Source: Rhizomicrobium sp.
Lineage (GTDB): Bacteria > Pseudomonadota > Alphaproteobacteria > Micropepsales > Micropepsaceae
Assembly (NCBI GenBank): GCA_037200045.1
Contig: JBBCHM010000001.1
Span: forward strand, 62,001 to 126,000
DNA length: 64,000 nt
Direction of reading: 5' to 3'
In this document: positions 37,176 through 46,135 of the stretch, one piece after another
How the letters are laid out: each line of letters starts with the position of its first letter
Numbering within the stretch: position 1 is the stretch's first letter
The notes under the pieces: generated by a model
Databases searched by the model: none
What the model saw: the letters and a program-made list of their open reading frames with translations, nothing else
What the model was told of the DNA's origin: nothing
Program-made: the position numbers and the translations under genes

Positions 37176-39347
37176 ATGAACGACACACTCACGACAGTCG
37201 AACTCTTAAGAGTCATCGAGCGCGCCAACTCGCCGGAAGCGGTCGTGCCGACGATTGAAAATCTCTTGGTCGGGCAAATCGTTATTTATGAGCCGCGCCA
37301 TGGCTCGTTGAGAATTGACGCGATCTTCAAGGCGATGTGGGCAGCTTTGCCGCCGGAGAAGAAATTTGCAGCTCTCGAGGCCGCGACAAACTTTGCTTTC
37401 CTATTTCTCAATAGAACCCAGATCGACGTTCGATCCGAGGCGACCACTACAAGAAACATATTCCGGCTCACGAAGCCGATCTTTGCAGATACGCCGAAGG
37501 TATTTCGACCAGCTATCGAATTGGCTAGGGCATTGCTCACACAAGACGACCTATCCCATGACGTCGATACGAATTTGGCAGCAGCACAGGTATTGGTGGA
37601 TACCCGCACCCTCGGCACGGATAAGAACTTCTGGATAGCCCTCCCGACAAAGGCCAAGCAATCCCAATCCAGGTTCATACCGACCGTCGTCGTGGCCTTG
37701 CTGGCGAAATGGCCGGACAGTGGATTGGCTTTTCTCTTAACATACTCAATGCAGGTTACGGGTCGCGCGCTCACTGATATCGAGCGATTTGCGACTTTCT
37801 ATGCTGTTCAGGCTGCCACATCACTCACACAGCAAGGTTATAGCGAAGCCATCAAAGAGTTTTACGAACATCTCTCTGAGGGTATGAAGGCCGCCGTTGA
37901 GCGCATGGGATCGGAACGGGGATGGCCGGTCGAAACGCAGAAGTATGTCCCGCCGCCTCAACTGCTTAGCAGCCTGTTCATCCCGACCTCAGATGTTGCG
38001 AAATACAGCAGCGAGAATCTCGACTCCTATTTCGTGGATGTTCCAGTCTCCCGCGCCGCATGGGAGGCTGCTTCCGACAAGGGGTCGCCACAACCTCTGA
38101 TCGATCTGTCAACGGACAGTCCATATCTCAAGTATTTTGCATGGTTTACCGAACGAGCGGTTGAAGACGGTCATTTTGCCGACGCGGCAGAGGCGCAACG
38201 GAGACAACTCGAATATGTGCGCGCCATTGCGAAGAGCGACATCGAAAGGTGGGAGGAGCGCGATCCCTTCAATCCGTCGGAAAAACTGCTTGCGGCGATC
38301 TCAAAGTATGGCCGGATCAATGACTATGCCGGCGAAGTCACTAAGGCCTTGCGTGAATGCGGCTTCCGGGAGAAGCCCGTATATTTCCTCCATAGCGAGT
38401 ATCATCAGGACCGATTGCTGATGCATTTGGCCGTTGCGGCACTTCGAGGGTTCCAGTTTCACAATGCGGAAACTGCCTCCCGCAGATGGGATGCGACCAC
38501 CTTCAAGACCCGCGACAGACAACTCAGCGACGAAACGATCGATGGCCATGTGATGATGACCGCGGATCTCGTTGAGCGACCTTCGCCGCGAGGTATTTAC
38601 AAGTATGTGGGCTTTCGGGTGTTCGGCCGCGTCGATGTTCTGCGAGAACTATTGACGGACGGGAGCGACAAGGAACTCCATTCTCTCGGGCGGCAGTTGC
38701 TAGAGATCGTCGATCGCGGAGGCGACCCTCTAAGAGACATGAGCCTAACTGATCGGGCGAAACTCACCCTGAAGTTAGGAACGGTAGGCTCGAAGGGGAC
38801 GGTATTCGAATCAGTTCGGCCAGCGGTCGAGAGATTGGCGGCCATTCCACCAAAGAAGGGACGGTCCGCAAACACGACCAATGACGAAAGTCTCATGAAA
38901 TTCGTCACCGGCGAAGCGGGCGTGTATTGCGGAGGAGCAATCAACGCAAGACTCATGGAAAATTGGTACTTGAAGCAGCAGCGAACCAACTTCGTCGAAC
39001 TCATTCCTCATAGGGAGCTGGAGACGGGGTTGGGAGATGGACGAAGAAAGATGTTCATCGAGAACGGGCTGCGCTTCGACCACCTCAGCTCGAACAAGAC
39101 GCAAGCTCGGCGTGCTGAAACGGCCATCACGCGCCTCATGCGTTCATTGGGAGATGCACTGCAAAGGTGGGCCCAAGATGTGTGCAGCGCGCCCCAATTG
39201 AATGGGCGTAGTCAGTCCTGTGATGCTGCTCGCCGCCTCCTGAAGCCGGCAAATAACTATCTCGAGGGCCGTTTCGCCTTCGCGACAACTCTTCGCGACC
39301 CTGCCGCGCTGCTGAGCTCGTCCGACCAGTTTTATTCAGTGGAGTGA
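37176..39347 (+). CDS. Unrecognised 723-aa protein in an ABC-transporter operon
   Basis: A large soluble, mostly helical protein with no family I recognise. There is no Walker motif, signal peptide or membrane helix. Notable stretches are ALLTQDDLSHDVDTNLAAAQ, VYFLHSEYHQDRLLMHLAVA and a C-terminal region with CGGAINARLMENWYLKQQRT. It follows the 255-aa gene by 9 bases and precedes the ABC ATPase gene by 12, so it is co-transcribed. Large lineage-restricted proteins of this kind often serve as sensors or effectors in defence islands; that role is inference. Confidence 0.72.
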   Translation: MNDTLTTVELLRVIERANSPEAVVPTIENLLVGQIVIYEPRHGSLRIDAIFKAMWAALPPEKKFAALEAATNFAFLFLNRTQIDVRSEATTTRNIFRLTKPIFADTPKVFRPAIELARALLTQDDLSHDVDTNLAAAQVLVDTRTLGTDKNFWIALPTKAKQSQSRFIPTVVVALLAKWPDSGLAFLLTYSMQVTGRALTDIERFATFYAVQAATSLTQQGYSEAIKEFYEHLSEGMKAAVERMGSERGWPVETQKYVPPPQLLSSLFIPTSDVAKYSSENLDSYFVDVPVSRAAWEAASDKGSPQPLIDLSTDSPYLKYFAWFTERAVEDGHFADAAEAQRRQLEYVRAIAKSDIERWEERDPFNPSEKLLAAISKYGRINDYAGEVTKALRECGFREKPVYFLHSEYHQDRLLMHLAVAALRGFQFHNAETASRRWDATTFKTRDRQLSDETIDGHVMMTADLVERPSPRGIYKYVGFRVFGRVDVLRELLTDGSDKELHSLGRQLLEIVDRGGDPLRDMSLTDRAKLTLKLGTVGSKGTVFESVRPAVERLAAIPPKKGRSANTTNDESLMKFVTGEAGVYCGGAINARLMENWYLKQQRTNFVELIPHRELETGLGDGRRKMFIENGLRFDHLSSNKTQARRAETAITRLMRSLGDALQRWAQDVCSAPQLNGRSQSCDAARRLLKPANNYLEGRFAFATTLRDPAALLSSSDQFYSVE

Positions 39348-39359
39348 AACGGCGATCCG

Positions 39360-40082
39360 ATGATCAGATTTGAAGGTGTCGGATTCTCCTATGGAACGCG
39401 GCCGATCCTCGCGGATTTTTCGCTCACATGTGACGATAAAAAGACAACCGCCGTGCTCGGACCGTCGGGTTGCGGCAAGACCACGATCGTCCGATTGGTG
39501 TGTGGTCTCCTGAGACCCACGAGCGGCTCCATAAGCGTCGCCGATAATCGTTCCTCCGAACTTGGCTTGGTGCGTGGCGTGTTATTTCAAGACGATTCTC
39601 TAATTCCGTGGCTGACGGTTCTCAAGAATACAACGTTTCCAGGATCAGTACGGAAGGGTAAGAGGCAAGTGGACGCAGGCGTCTTGCTTTCGTCTTTCGG
39701 TCTGGGCCACGCGCTGGATTATCTGCCGTCGACATTGTCGTTCGGCATGCGCAAGCGCGTTGAATTTGTTAGAGCGTTGCTCGCTGATGATCGCTTCCTC
39801 GTCGGTGATGAGCCCTTTACAGGTCTCGATTCCGCACAGAAGCAAGTGCTGTGGGATGCGTGGCGCTCCCATACGCTTCGCGACCCCCGAATCAGCATAC
39901 TGGTGAGTCACGACGTCGACGAAGCCATCTATCTATCCGACAAGATCGTCGTGCTTAGTGGATCGTCACCGACCAGTGTGGTGCTCGTGATCGAGAGAGG
40001 CCCCGATGGGTTTCCCGCCGGTACACGCGACAAGATAATGTCTGGAATTGCAGCGGCAGACGATCGGGTGCCGACATCATGA
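39360..40082 (+). CDS. ABC transporter ATP-binding protein (nitrate/sulfonate/taurine family)
   Basis: 240 residues. Walker A GPSGCGKTT, Q-loop FQDDSLIPWLTV, a variant signature LSFGMRKRVEF (the usual LSGGQ is altered to LSFGM), Walker B FLVGDEPF followed by TGLDSAQ, and switch SHDVDEA. The LSGGM-like signature with a PWLTV Q-loop is typical of the SsuB/TauB/NrtD family. The stop overlaps the permease start by four bases. Confidence 0.9.
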   Translation: MIRFEGVGFSYGTRPILADFSLTCDDKKTTAVLGPSGCGKTTIVRLVCGLLRPTSGSISVADNRSSELGLVRGVLFQDDSLIPWLTVLKNTTFPGSVRKGKRQVDAGVLLSSFGLGHALDYLPSTLSFGMRKRVEFVRALLADDRFLVGDEPFTGLDSAQKQVLWDAWRSHTLRDPRISILVSHDVDEAIYLSDKIVVLSGSSPTSVVLVIERGPDGFPAGTRDKIMSGIAAADDRVPTS

Positions 40083-40879
40083 GACCTTTCCAACCAGTTT
40101 TGACGAAACCGCTTGCGACGAGCGCGCGACCGGTTTCGTTCGTCACGAGGCTGGTTTGGCTGCTCGTTGTAGGCCTTCTTTGGTGGCTCGCGACGCGCGG
40201 TCATGCTGTTTCCAACCTCATCCTACCGTCTCCGGAGGAAGTTATTGAAGCGGGGCACAACATAGGGTGGAACCTAGTGGACCATTTGCTAGCGACTTTA
40301 TTGAGGACGACCGTTGGTGTCGTACTCGGCGGCGCGCTGGGAATGACGCTTGGTCTGCTCGTTCAGTATAGCCCTTGGGCACAGCGGGTGTTCGTTCCTT
40401 TTCTGGACGCAGCCCGACCCGTTCCCGTTATTGCGCTGCTGCCGGTGTTCATCCTGCTTTTCGGATTTTCCGAGATTGGACGGGTGCTCCTTATTGTCAT
40501 AAGCACGGCGGTGTTTGTCTCGATCGCTACGAACGAAGCAATCGCAAAGATACCAGAGCAGTGGGTTCGTTTTGCGCGGATATCTGGCGCGTCCCGGCTC
40601 TTCATCTATCGGCACATCATTCTCCCGGGTTGCATTCCCTTCTTAGGAGGCGCATTCCGACTGTCGCTTGCGATCGCTTTTACTCTGACGATCGCCGCCG
40701 AATTCATGGGTGCACAGATCGGCCTTGGCTATTTGATCAATACGGCACGAGTCAATCTCGCAATCCCAACGGTGTGGCTAGCCATATTGATCCTCGGCCT
40801 GCTCTGTCAGGCATTGGACTTGGTACTGGATTATGTTTTCCGGGATCTAACGAGTTGGTATCGCGGAACAGAGGAATAG
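40079..40879 (+). CDS. ABC transporter permease (SsuC/TauC family)
   Basis: 266 residues with about six membrane helices. The EAA-loop region ARISGASRLFIYRHIILPGC contacts the ATPase, and LPSPEEVIEAGHNIGWNLVD near the N-terminus is typical of the nitrate/sulfonate/bicarbonate permease family. It overlaps the ATPase gene by four bases and the substrate-binding gene follows after nine, so the three make a complete importer. Confidence 0.9.
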   Translation: MRPFQPVLTKPLATSARPVSFVTRLVWLLVVGLLWWLATRGHAVSNLILPSPEEVIEAGHNIGWNLVDHLLATLLRTTVGVVLGGALGMTLGLLVQYSPWAQRVFVPFLDAARPVPVIALLPVFILLFGFSEIGRVLLIVISTAVFVSIATNEAIAKIPEQWVRFARISGASRLFIYRHIILPGCIPFLGGAFRLSLAIAFTLTIAAEFMGAQIGLGYLINTARVNLAIPTVWLAILILGLLCQALDLVLDYVFRDLTSWYRGTEE

Positions 40880-40888
40880 GAGAAGAGC

Positions 40889-41965
40889 ATGCGCACTCGC
40901 AGCTGGATTCTATTGGCCGTTCTTGGAGTCCTTTTGGTGATAGGCGCCATCCGATTTTGGCCCCAATCCCAATCGGACTCACAACAGACTGTCCGATATG
41001 GAATAACGCCATTTCAGGATTCCGCGCTTCCCGTGGTTCCAGCCAAATTGGGTTGGTACAAGGACGATGGCGTCGATGTTCGACTTGTTGATTTAGGCTG
41101 GGGCGACGTTCCCTTGGCGCTCGCTAGCGGTTCGATCGATGTGGCGCTCTATAATTTCGATTCCTATCAAGCAGCGCTTCCGAGCTTGAAAGCAGGCGGA
41201 AAGGACATCGTGTTCTATGCGCCGCTATATGTGTGGAACGGCGCGGCGATCATGGTGCATCCCGGAGCGATGCAGACTGGCGGCGACCTTTCGCATCTAT
41301 CAAAGGATGCGAAGTTGGCGCGCGTCAAAATTCTAATGGAGCAACTACGGGGAAAGAGAATTGGTGTTACGGAGGGAACAACCTTCGAACAAACCGTTCT
41401 TGATGCCCTTCGCGCCGCAGGCATGGATCCCAAGCACGACGTCCAACTCGTAAACGCGCGTCCCGAGGACAATTTAGCCGCCTTTATTTCCGGTGATCTG
41501 GATGCTTTTTCGGGCGGGCTAACCGAGCGGGTTCAAGCTAAGCGTCATGGCGCAGTCGAATTGTTGGTGGGACCTGATGTCAGTCTACCGGTCGTCGATG
41601 GCATCGTCGCTCGGAAGGACTTTGTAGATAGTCATCCAGAACTAATGCGGAAGCTCGTCGATTCGTGGTTCCGAACGATCCAATACATTAGCGCGGACAT
41701 TCCCGGACGCTCCTCGGTTCTCAGAGACTACCTGCGAGGCAAGGCGAGCGTCGATTACACCGCTAACGAATACGCTATCGCTTGGACGTTTCAATATTTT
41801 CCAAAAACACGATCCGAGGCTAGCGATGCATTTCTGAAGCCTGGAACATATTATTGGCAGCCCATTTGGGCCGAGACATCAAACTTTCTTGTAAAACAGG
41901 GAAAGATAAAATCGTCGGTGCCGGAAGGCGAATTCCAAGGGACCACAACACTGCCTCCACGCTAG
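40889..41965 (+). CDS. ABC transporter substrate-binding protein, NMT1/SsuA-like
   Basis: 358 residues. The N-terminal hydrophobic helix (about 5-22) has no lipobox cysteine, so it is a signal anchor or uncleaved. The periplasmic-binding fold follows: YGITPFQDSALPVVPAKLGW, LALASGSIDVALYNFDSYQA and LVNARPEDNLAAFISGDLDA, the layout of NMT1/SsuA proteins that bind sulfonates, nitrate or pyrimidine precursors. Ligand unknown. AGGAG lies about eight bases before the ATG. Last gene of the operon. Confidence 0.85.
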   Translation: MRTRSWILLAVLGVLLVIGAIRFWPQSQSDSQQTVRYGITPFQDSALPVVPAKLGWYKDDGVDVRLVDLGWGDVPLALASGSIDVALYNFDSYQAALPSLKAGGKDIVFYAPLYVWNGAAIMVHPGAMQTGGDLSHLSKDAKLARVKILMEQLRGKRIGVTEGTTFEQTVLDALRAAGMDPKHDVQLVNARPEDNLAAFISGDLDAFSGGLTERVQAKRHGAVELLVGPDVSLPVVDGIVARKDFVDSHPELMRKLVDSWFRTIQYISADIPGRSSVLRDYLRGKASVDYTANEYAIAWTFQYFPKTRSEASDAFLKPGTYYWQPIWAETSNFLVKQGKIKSSVPEGEFQGTTTLPPR

Positions 41966-42382
41966 AGCGAACTTCGCTTAGTAGGCGTCGGTTTGAGCAT
42001 CCTTTGGGGATCGCGAGTCTGATTCAAGAAGGTCGGCATGGATGGTGAGATCGGTACCGGTATTGCGCAGGTTGCTGTTCTAATCGGGTTGCGGGTTGCG
42101 CGGTGCATTCCTCAGCGGGTTTTCAGCTGCTCGCGCAGAAATCCACCGTCCGTCCGGACTGGGCAGCTCAGCGCGATCATGAGCCGTTCTCGCGTCCGCG
42201 CGCTGAACGTCAGCGTAGCGAGGGTTATGCACACGCAATCCGCTAAGTGATTGACGCGTATCGAAACTCGCTCCACTCCATCACTGGCAGTTGCCGATGT
42301 ACGACCTCGACCTCAGGGAGATCCAAGTCCCGCTGGATGATCCTCTAGAAGAGCGCGGGGCGAACACGCCAATGTGGTGAGG
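41966..42382. other. Gene-free stretch with broken minus-strand coding remnant
   Basis: No intact gene in 417 bases. The minus strand reads RIIQRDLDLPEVEVVHRQLP up to about 42270, then in another phase TLATLTFSARTRERLMIALS to a TGA near 42118. This looks like the end of a frameshifted gene, but I cannot name it. No tyrosine or serine recombinase motifs are visible here, although this is near where an island integrase might be expected. Confidence 0.35.
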
Positions 42383-43798
42383 CTAAACGCCGAACAGCAA
42401 ACGGATGGGTTCGTTCGCCTTCTTCACCGTCAGCGGCAACAGGAAAACGATTTTGGCGAGGCAGAGCGCGTAAGCTCGGCGCGCCAAAAGCAGGTCCGGC
42501 GTGCCGTCGAAGCCGCCCAGATGCACAGCCTTGCCGCGTTTATCGAACAGCGATTGCACCGCCGTTTGGTATTTGGCGGCGGCGCTGTTGCCTTTCAGGC
42601 ACGCACCCACCCGTGCGATGATCTTTGCGGTCACGCCCGGCGTGTAGAAATCCGACAGCAAGGTTTCAAACGCCACGGCGAGCGCGATGACCGCTTCACT
42701 GTCCCGCGCCGTCGCGCTGAAGGAACGCCGGTACCAGTCGAGCGATAACACCAGTTTGCGATAGATATTGGCATTGGCTGTCTTCTTGTCGCGCGGCAAC
42801 ATTACATGTTCGCGGTAGCCTTGTTCGATCGCCGTGATGGCTGCCGCCACTTTGGTAAGCCGAGTGGTGTTCTTCGCAAGCTTGAGCGCCTCCGTATCGA
42901 TCGTGATCGGAACGTCCGACAGCTGTGCAAGATCGACCGCGTTGAGATTCATGGGCACGCGCCGCACGTCGATCTCGACGTGCGCGTTTGGCTTTGCGGG
43001 CTTGAACGCTTCGCCGAGCAGATAGTGATGAATATCCAAGGTCTGCCAATTGTTGATGCGCCGCGTGGTTGGCAGATCCTTGGTCTTTGCGCCGACTGCA
43101 TTGAACGATGCCAGCATCATCAGCATGGCATTAATCAGACGCAGTTTGAGCGCATAGACGAACTGATTCTCGTAATAGGCGCCCGTCACTGATGTGATCT
43201 TGACCAGCAACAGCGGATTGCGCGTGAACCATTTGAGATGTCCGGCTTGCATGTGATGGCGCCAATCATCGAGATCGAGGGCTCCCTTGATGCCCAAGCC
43301 CTTCATCGCCGCACCAATGCCGGCAAGCGTCGCGGTATAATCGTTGCCTTGTGCCACGACGGCGAAGCCGGGCTTCTTGAACAGGACGAAGCGCACATTC
43401 GTGGCGAGCGAAAGCGGCGCAGGCTGCACGATGCCCGTGGAATGGAGCGGAAAGATGATAAAACCGGGCGAGACCGACGCATTGGAAAGCCGTTTGAGAA
43501 CCTCCAGTCCGTAGTCCGCCGTGTTGTCGCGGACCGCTCCGAATACCAGCATGTCCAGAAGCGATACGCCGACAAAAACTTCCTTGCGCCAAAGGTGACG
43601 CGCCAGTGCGGCGCGCAAATTTATCAGGTGGTGTTCGATGCCCCGTTTATCCTTGGGATCGAGCGATGTCTCGTCGACCGCAAAATCCTCGATCGACTCG
43701 AACCCCTCCAACATATTGTGTTTGTTCTTGAGGTACGTCTGGGCCGCCAGCGCCATATGGGACGCATGCCAGTCTGATTTCAGGTTCGTTTTGGCCAT
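42383..43798 (-). CDS. HEPN/Apea-like domain protein, 471 aa, beside the tRNA
   Basis: The N-terminal 300 residues match no family I know. The C-terminal region (about 365-450) fits HEPN/Apea-like domains: SEAVIALAVAFETLLSD, a helix with TAKIIARVGACLKG, then QSLFDKRGKAVHLGG. R421-x4-H426 corresponds to the R-x4-6-H motif of HEPN ribonucleases. HEPN proteins often act as RNA-cutting effectors in toxin-antitoxin and phage defence. No antitoxin gene is adjacent. The start at 43798 (MAKTNLKSDWH) matches the decayed copy at 6383. It is the only HEPN-like gene intact in the window. Confidence 0.75.
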   Translation of the reverse strand: MAKTNLKSDWHASHMALAAQTYLKNKHNMLEGFESIEDFAVDETSLDPKDKRGIEHHLINLRAALARHLWRKEVFVGVSLLDMLVFGAVRDNTADYGLEVLKRLSNASVSPGFIIFPLHSTGIVQPAPLSLATNVRFVLFKKPGFAVVAQGNDYTATLAGIGAAMKGLGIKGALDLDDWRHHMQAGHLKWFTRNPLLLVKITSVTGAYYENQFVYALKLRLINAMLMMLASFNAVGAKTKDLPTTRRINNWQTLDIHHYLLGEAFKPAKPNAHVEIDVRRVPMNLNAVDLAQLSDVPITIDTEALKLAKNTTRLTKVAAAITAIEQGYREHVMLPRDKKTANANIYRKLVLSLDWYRRSFSATARDSEAVIALAVAFETLLSDFYTPGVTAKIIARVGACLKGNSAAAKYQTAVQSLFDKRGKAVHLGGFDGTPDLLLARRAYALCLAKIVFLLPLTVKKANEPIRLLFGV

Positions 43799-44080
43799 GC
43801 GATTGGACTGCGCGAAAGTGCCGGAGTCGGCGTATCCGCCCGGTCTGAACTCAATGGCTTCCAGTGCGAGTCATCCGCCGATTCTCACCGTGAACAAATG
43901 CCGATTTCCCGCCTCGGATTTTTCCACGGATTTTCCACGGATTTCGGTGCCGAAGTCTGCTTTTGTACGCCGTTTGGTGCCGAGTAGAACAAATCTCGGT
44001 TTTCGAAAAGCCGCGGGAATTCAGGAAAAATTGGTGGGCGCGACAGGGATTGAACCTGTGACCCCTCCCGTGTGAAGGGA
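43145..44080. repeat. Large direct repeat, right copy (partner 5737-6654)
   Basis: This copy holds the intact 5' half of the HEPN-like gene, the spacer with a duplicated TTTTCCACGG unit, and the 3' two thirds of the intact tRNA-Val. Beyond 44080 the tRNA continues while the left copy diverges. Confidence 0.85.
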
Positions 44081-44106
44081 GTGCTCTCCCGCTGAGCTAC
44101 GCGCCC
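44032..44106 (-). tRNA. tRNA-Val (anticodon CAC), CCA encoded
   Basis: 75 bases fold as a complete tRNA. The acceptor strand GGGCGCG pairs with CGCGCCC, the D arm has GCTCAGCGGGAGAGC, the anticodon stem CTCCC/GGGAG encloses TTCACAC (anticodon CAC, reading GUG), and the T arm is ACAGGTTCAATCCCTGT, followed by discriminator A and CCA. Its 3' part is duplicated at 6606-6654, so it is the likely attachment site of the island (attR side). Confidence 0.95.
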
Positions 44107-44209
44107 GCCGGACGGCGGATGCGCGGTATAGGATTTGCCCCTGCGGCCCGTCAAGGCGGACGCGAATTTCGGGCACGCGCCGCGAGGATGTTTCCGAAAC
44201 CGAACCAAC

Positions 44210-44797
44210 CTAATAAGGCGGCTTCGCCTTCGCCCGCTGGGCCTTCGCGGCCTCCGTCCACCAGGCGAGATCGTCGGCGAAGCGCGTGAACGCCTTGTGC
44301 TGCACCGCGCCGGCATCGCCCACCGGCTTGCCCTCCGCGTCGATCACCTGGGTCAGCGTGCCGACGGTCAGGGTGCTCGAGATCACCACCATTCCCATCT
44401 CCGCCAGGATGCCGTGCCAGGTCGAGTTCACCCGCGCCCCGCCGAGCCGCCCCGGCGAATAGCTCGCGATCGCCGCCGGCCGCCAGAACCATTCCTCCAG
44501 GAAATGGTCGGTCAGGTTCTTGAGCCCCGGCTGGACGCCCCAATTGTACTCGCCGGTCACGAAGACGAAGGCGTCCGCCTTCCTGATCTTGCTCGCCAGC
44601 GCCTCCATCGCCGCCGGCGCCTGGCCTTTGGGATGTTCCTTGTACATCCGGTCCAGGATGGGCAGCCCAACCGCCTTGGCGTCGATCAGCTCGGCGTCCT
44701 CGCCGCGCGCCGCGAGGCCGTCGACGACGAATTTCGCGAGCCTTATGCCGATCCGGTCGATCCGGTAGGAGCCGTAGAAGACGAGAATGGACGGCAT
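44210..44797 (-). CDS. NAD(P)H-dependent FMN reductase family protein
   Basis: 195 residues of flavodoxin-like fold: MPSILVFYGSYRIDRIGIRL (phosphate-binding loop for FMN), FVFVTGEYNWGVQPGLKNLT (the conserved PEYN-type FMN loop, here GEYN) and YSPGRLGGARVN. Such proteins reduce FMN, quinones or azo compounds with NAD(P)H. It is the first gene past the tRNA, in chromosome-like high-GC sequence. Confidence 0.88.
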   Translation of the reverse strand: MPSILVFYGSYRIDRIGIRLAKFVVDGLAARGEDAELIDAKAVGLPILDRMYKEHPKGQAPAAMEALASKIRKADAFVFVTGEYNWGVQPGLKNLTDHFLEEWFWRPAAIASYSPGRLGGARVNSTWHGILAEMGMVVISSTLTVGTLTQVIDAEGKPVGDAGAVQHKAFTRFADDLAWWTEAAKAQRAKAKPPY

Positions 44798-44896
44798 GAG
44801 GCTGCATCCTGCGTGGCGGATTGGATCGTACTGCCAATCCGCCTTCGTTGCGATTCCTCGCGACGGAAGCGCTGCCGCAAGCCCGCGCGCGGTGTC

Positions 44897-46135
44897 TCAA
44901 TGGCTGAACAGGGATGACGAGCTGGCAAAATTGTACTTCAACTGGGTCAGCGCGAAGCCGCTCGTAGATCCACCATTGCTCTTCCTGTCCTCGCCTATTC
45001 CGAAGTCCAGAAATGTCTTGTCGGCGATCTCGAATTCGGCGCCGAGCGTAAAGGTCATTTCGTCGTTTCTCGGATGTCCAGCGCTTGGGTGATTGGAGAC
45101 ATAGACGAATTCCAGCGAAGCGAGCGTGTTCTTGAAGGTGAACGACGTGTCGGCCGCCGCCGCGCCATCGGCATCGGGCTCGTCCTTCATCGTGAAGAGG
45201 CGGCTGCGGAATTGCGTGCCGATCTGCCAGGAGTTCTGGCTGTAGAAGCTGCCCTTGTGTGCCGGGTCCGCGACAATCTGGCCTTGAACATATTGCGCGC
45301 CGAAAAGCAGTTGGGCGTTCTTGTACAGCCAGCCATGTCCCAGCCAATTGGCCATGCCGGTGGGCTGCTGCCCGAAATCGTCGAACCCCCAGGCGATCGT
45401 CGTGTTGAACGCATAGGACTACGCCTTCAGCAGGTTCAGCGCGCCCGTTGGCGTCGTCACGGCATAGGCGGCGGATACGTTCCAAGCCGACCGGTTCCAC
45501 AGGCGGATCGCGCCCTTTTTGAAGCATTTCTTGAGAAGCGGCGTCTGCGACTGGTCGATATCGGCTATCGCCTTGGAGAGCTTCGCCACGCCCTCCGCGG
45601 TCGCGGTGTTGATGGTGCGCTCGGCCTGCGTCGTCCTGGTGTTGATCTCGTTATCGATCGCTTGAACGCAGCCATTGTCTGTTGCGGGATCGAGCTGGGA
45701 CACGTCGCCATCGAGCATCGGATCGGTCCTGTCGATCAGCGATGTCGATATGCCGAAGCCGAGGCTGACGGGCGCGGCGCCGCCACCCGTGCCCTTGGCC
45801 GTGGCGAAGGAGAGTGTCGTGCGGCCGAGAATCCGCATGACGGGATCGTCGCGATATTCGGTGGGCGTGATCCAGCCGAAGACCGGCCATGGCGCCAGTT
45901 CCGCTCCTGTCCCGGCTTTGAGGTTTCCGCTCCCGTCCAGCCCGTTGAGGAGCGAAATGCCGAGCTGCGACGGCGAACCGGCATGTATTACGCCCTGCGT
46001 GCTGCCGCCGATGATCGATGCCGCCGCGCTTTCCGGCGTATTGAGATTGGTGCCGGCGATCGGAGCGTCGGCCAAGGCCGGCCGCACGGCAATGCACAAC
46101 GCGGCGCATCCGAGGAGCAGAGCGCCGGCTCTCAT
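44897..46135 (-). pseudogene. Exported (outer-membrane-like) protein gene interrupted by one in-frame TAG
   Basis: The start at 46135 gives a signal peptide (MRAGALLLGCAALCIAVRPA with cleavage near ALADA) and a coding frame to a TAG at 45419-45421. The same frame continues without shift (SYAFNTTIAWGFDDFGQQPT) to 44897 and ends in a beta-strand pattern with terminal aromatic residues (ALTQLKYNFASSSSLFSH), like an outer-membrane barrel. Without the stop the product would be about 412 residues. Repeated Y/F-x-alternating strands suggest a transporter or porin-like protein. A sequencing error is also possible. Confidence 0.7.
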
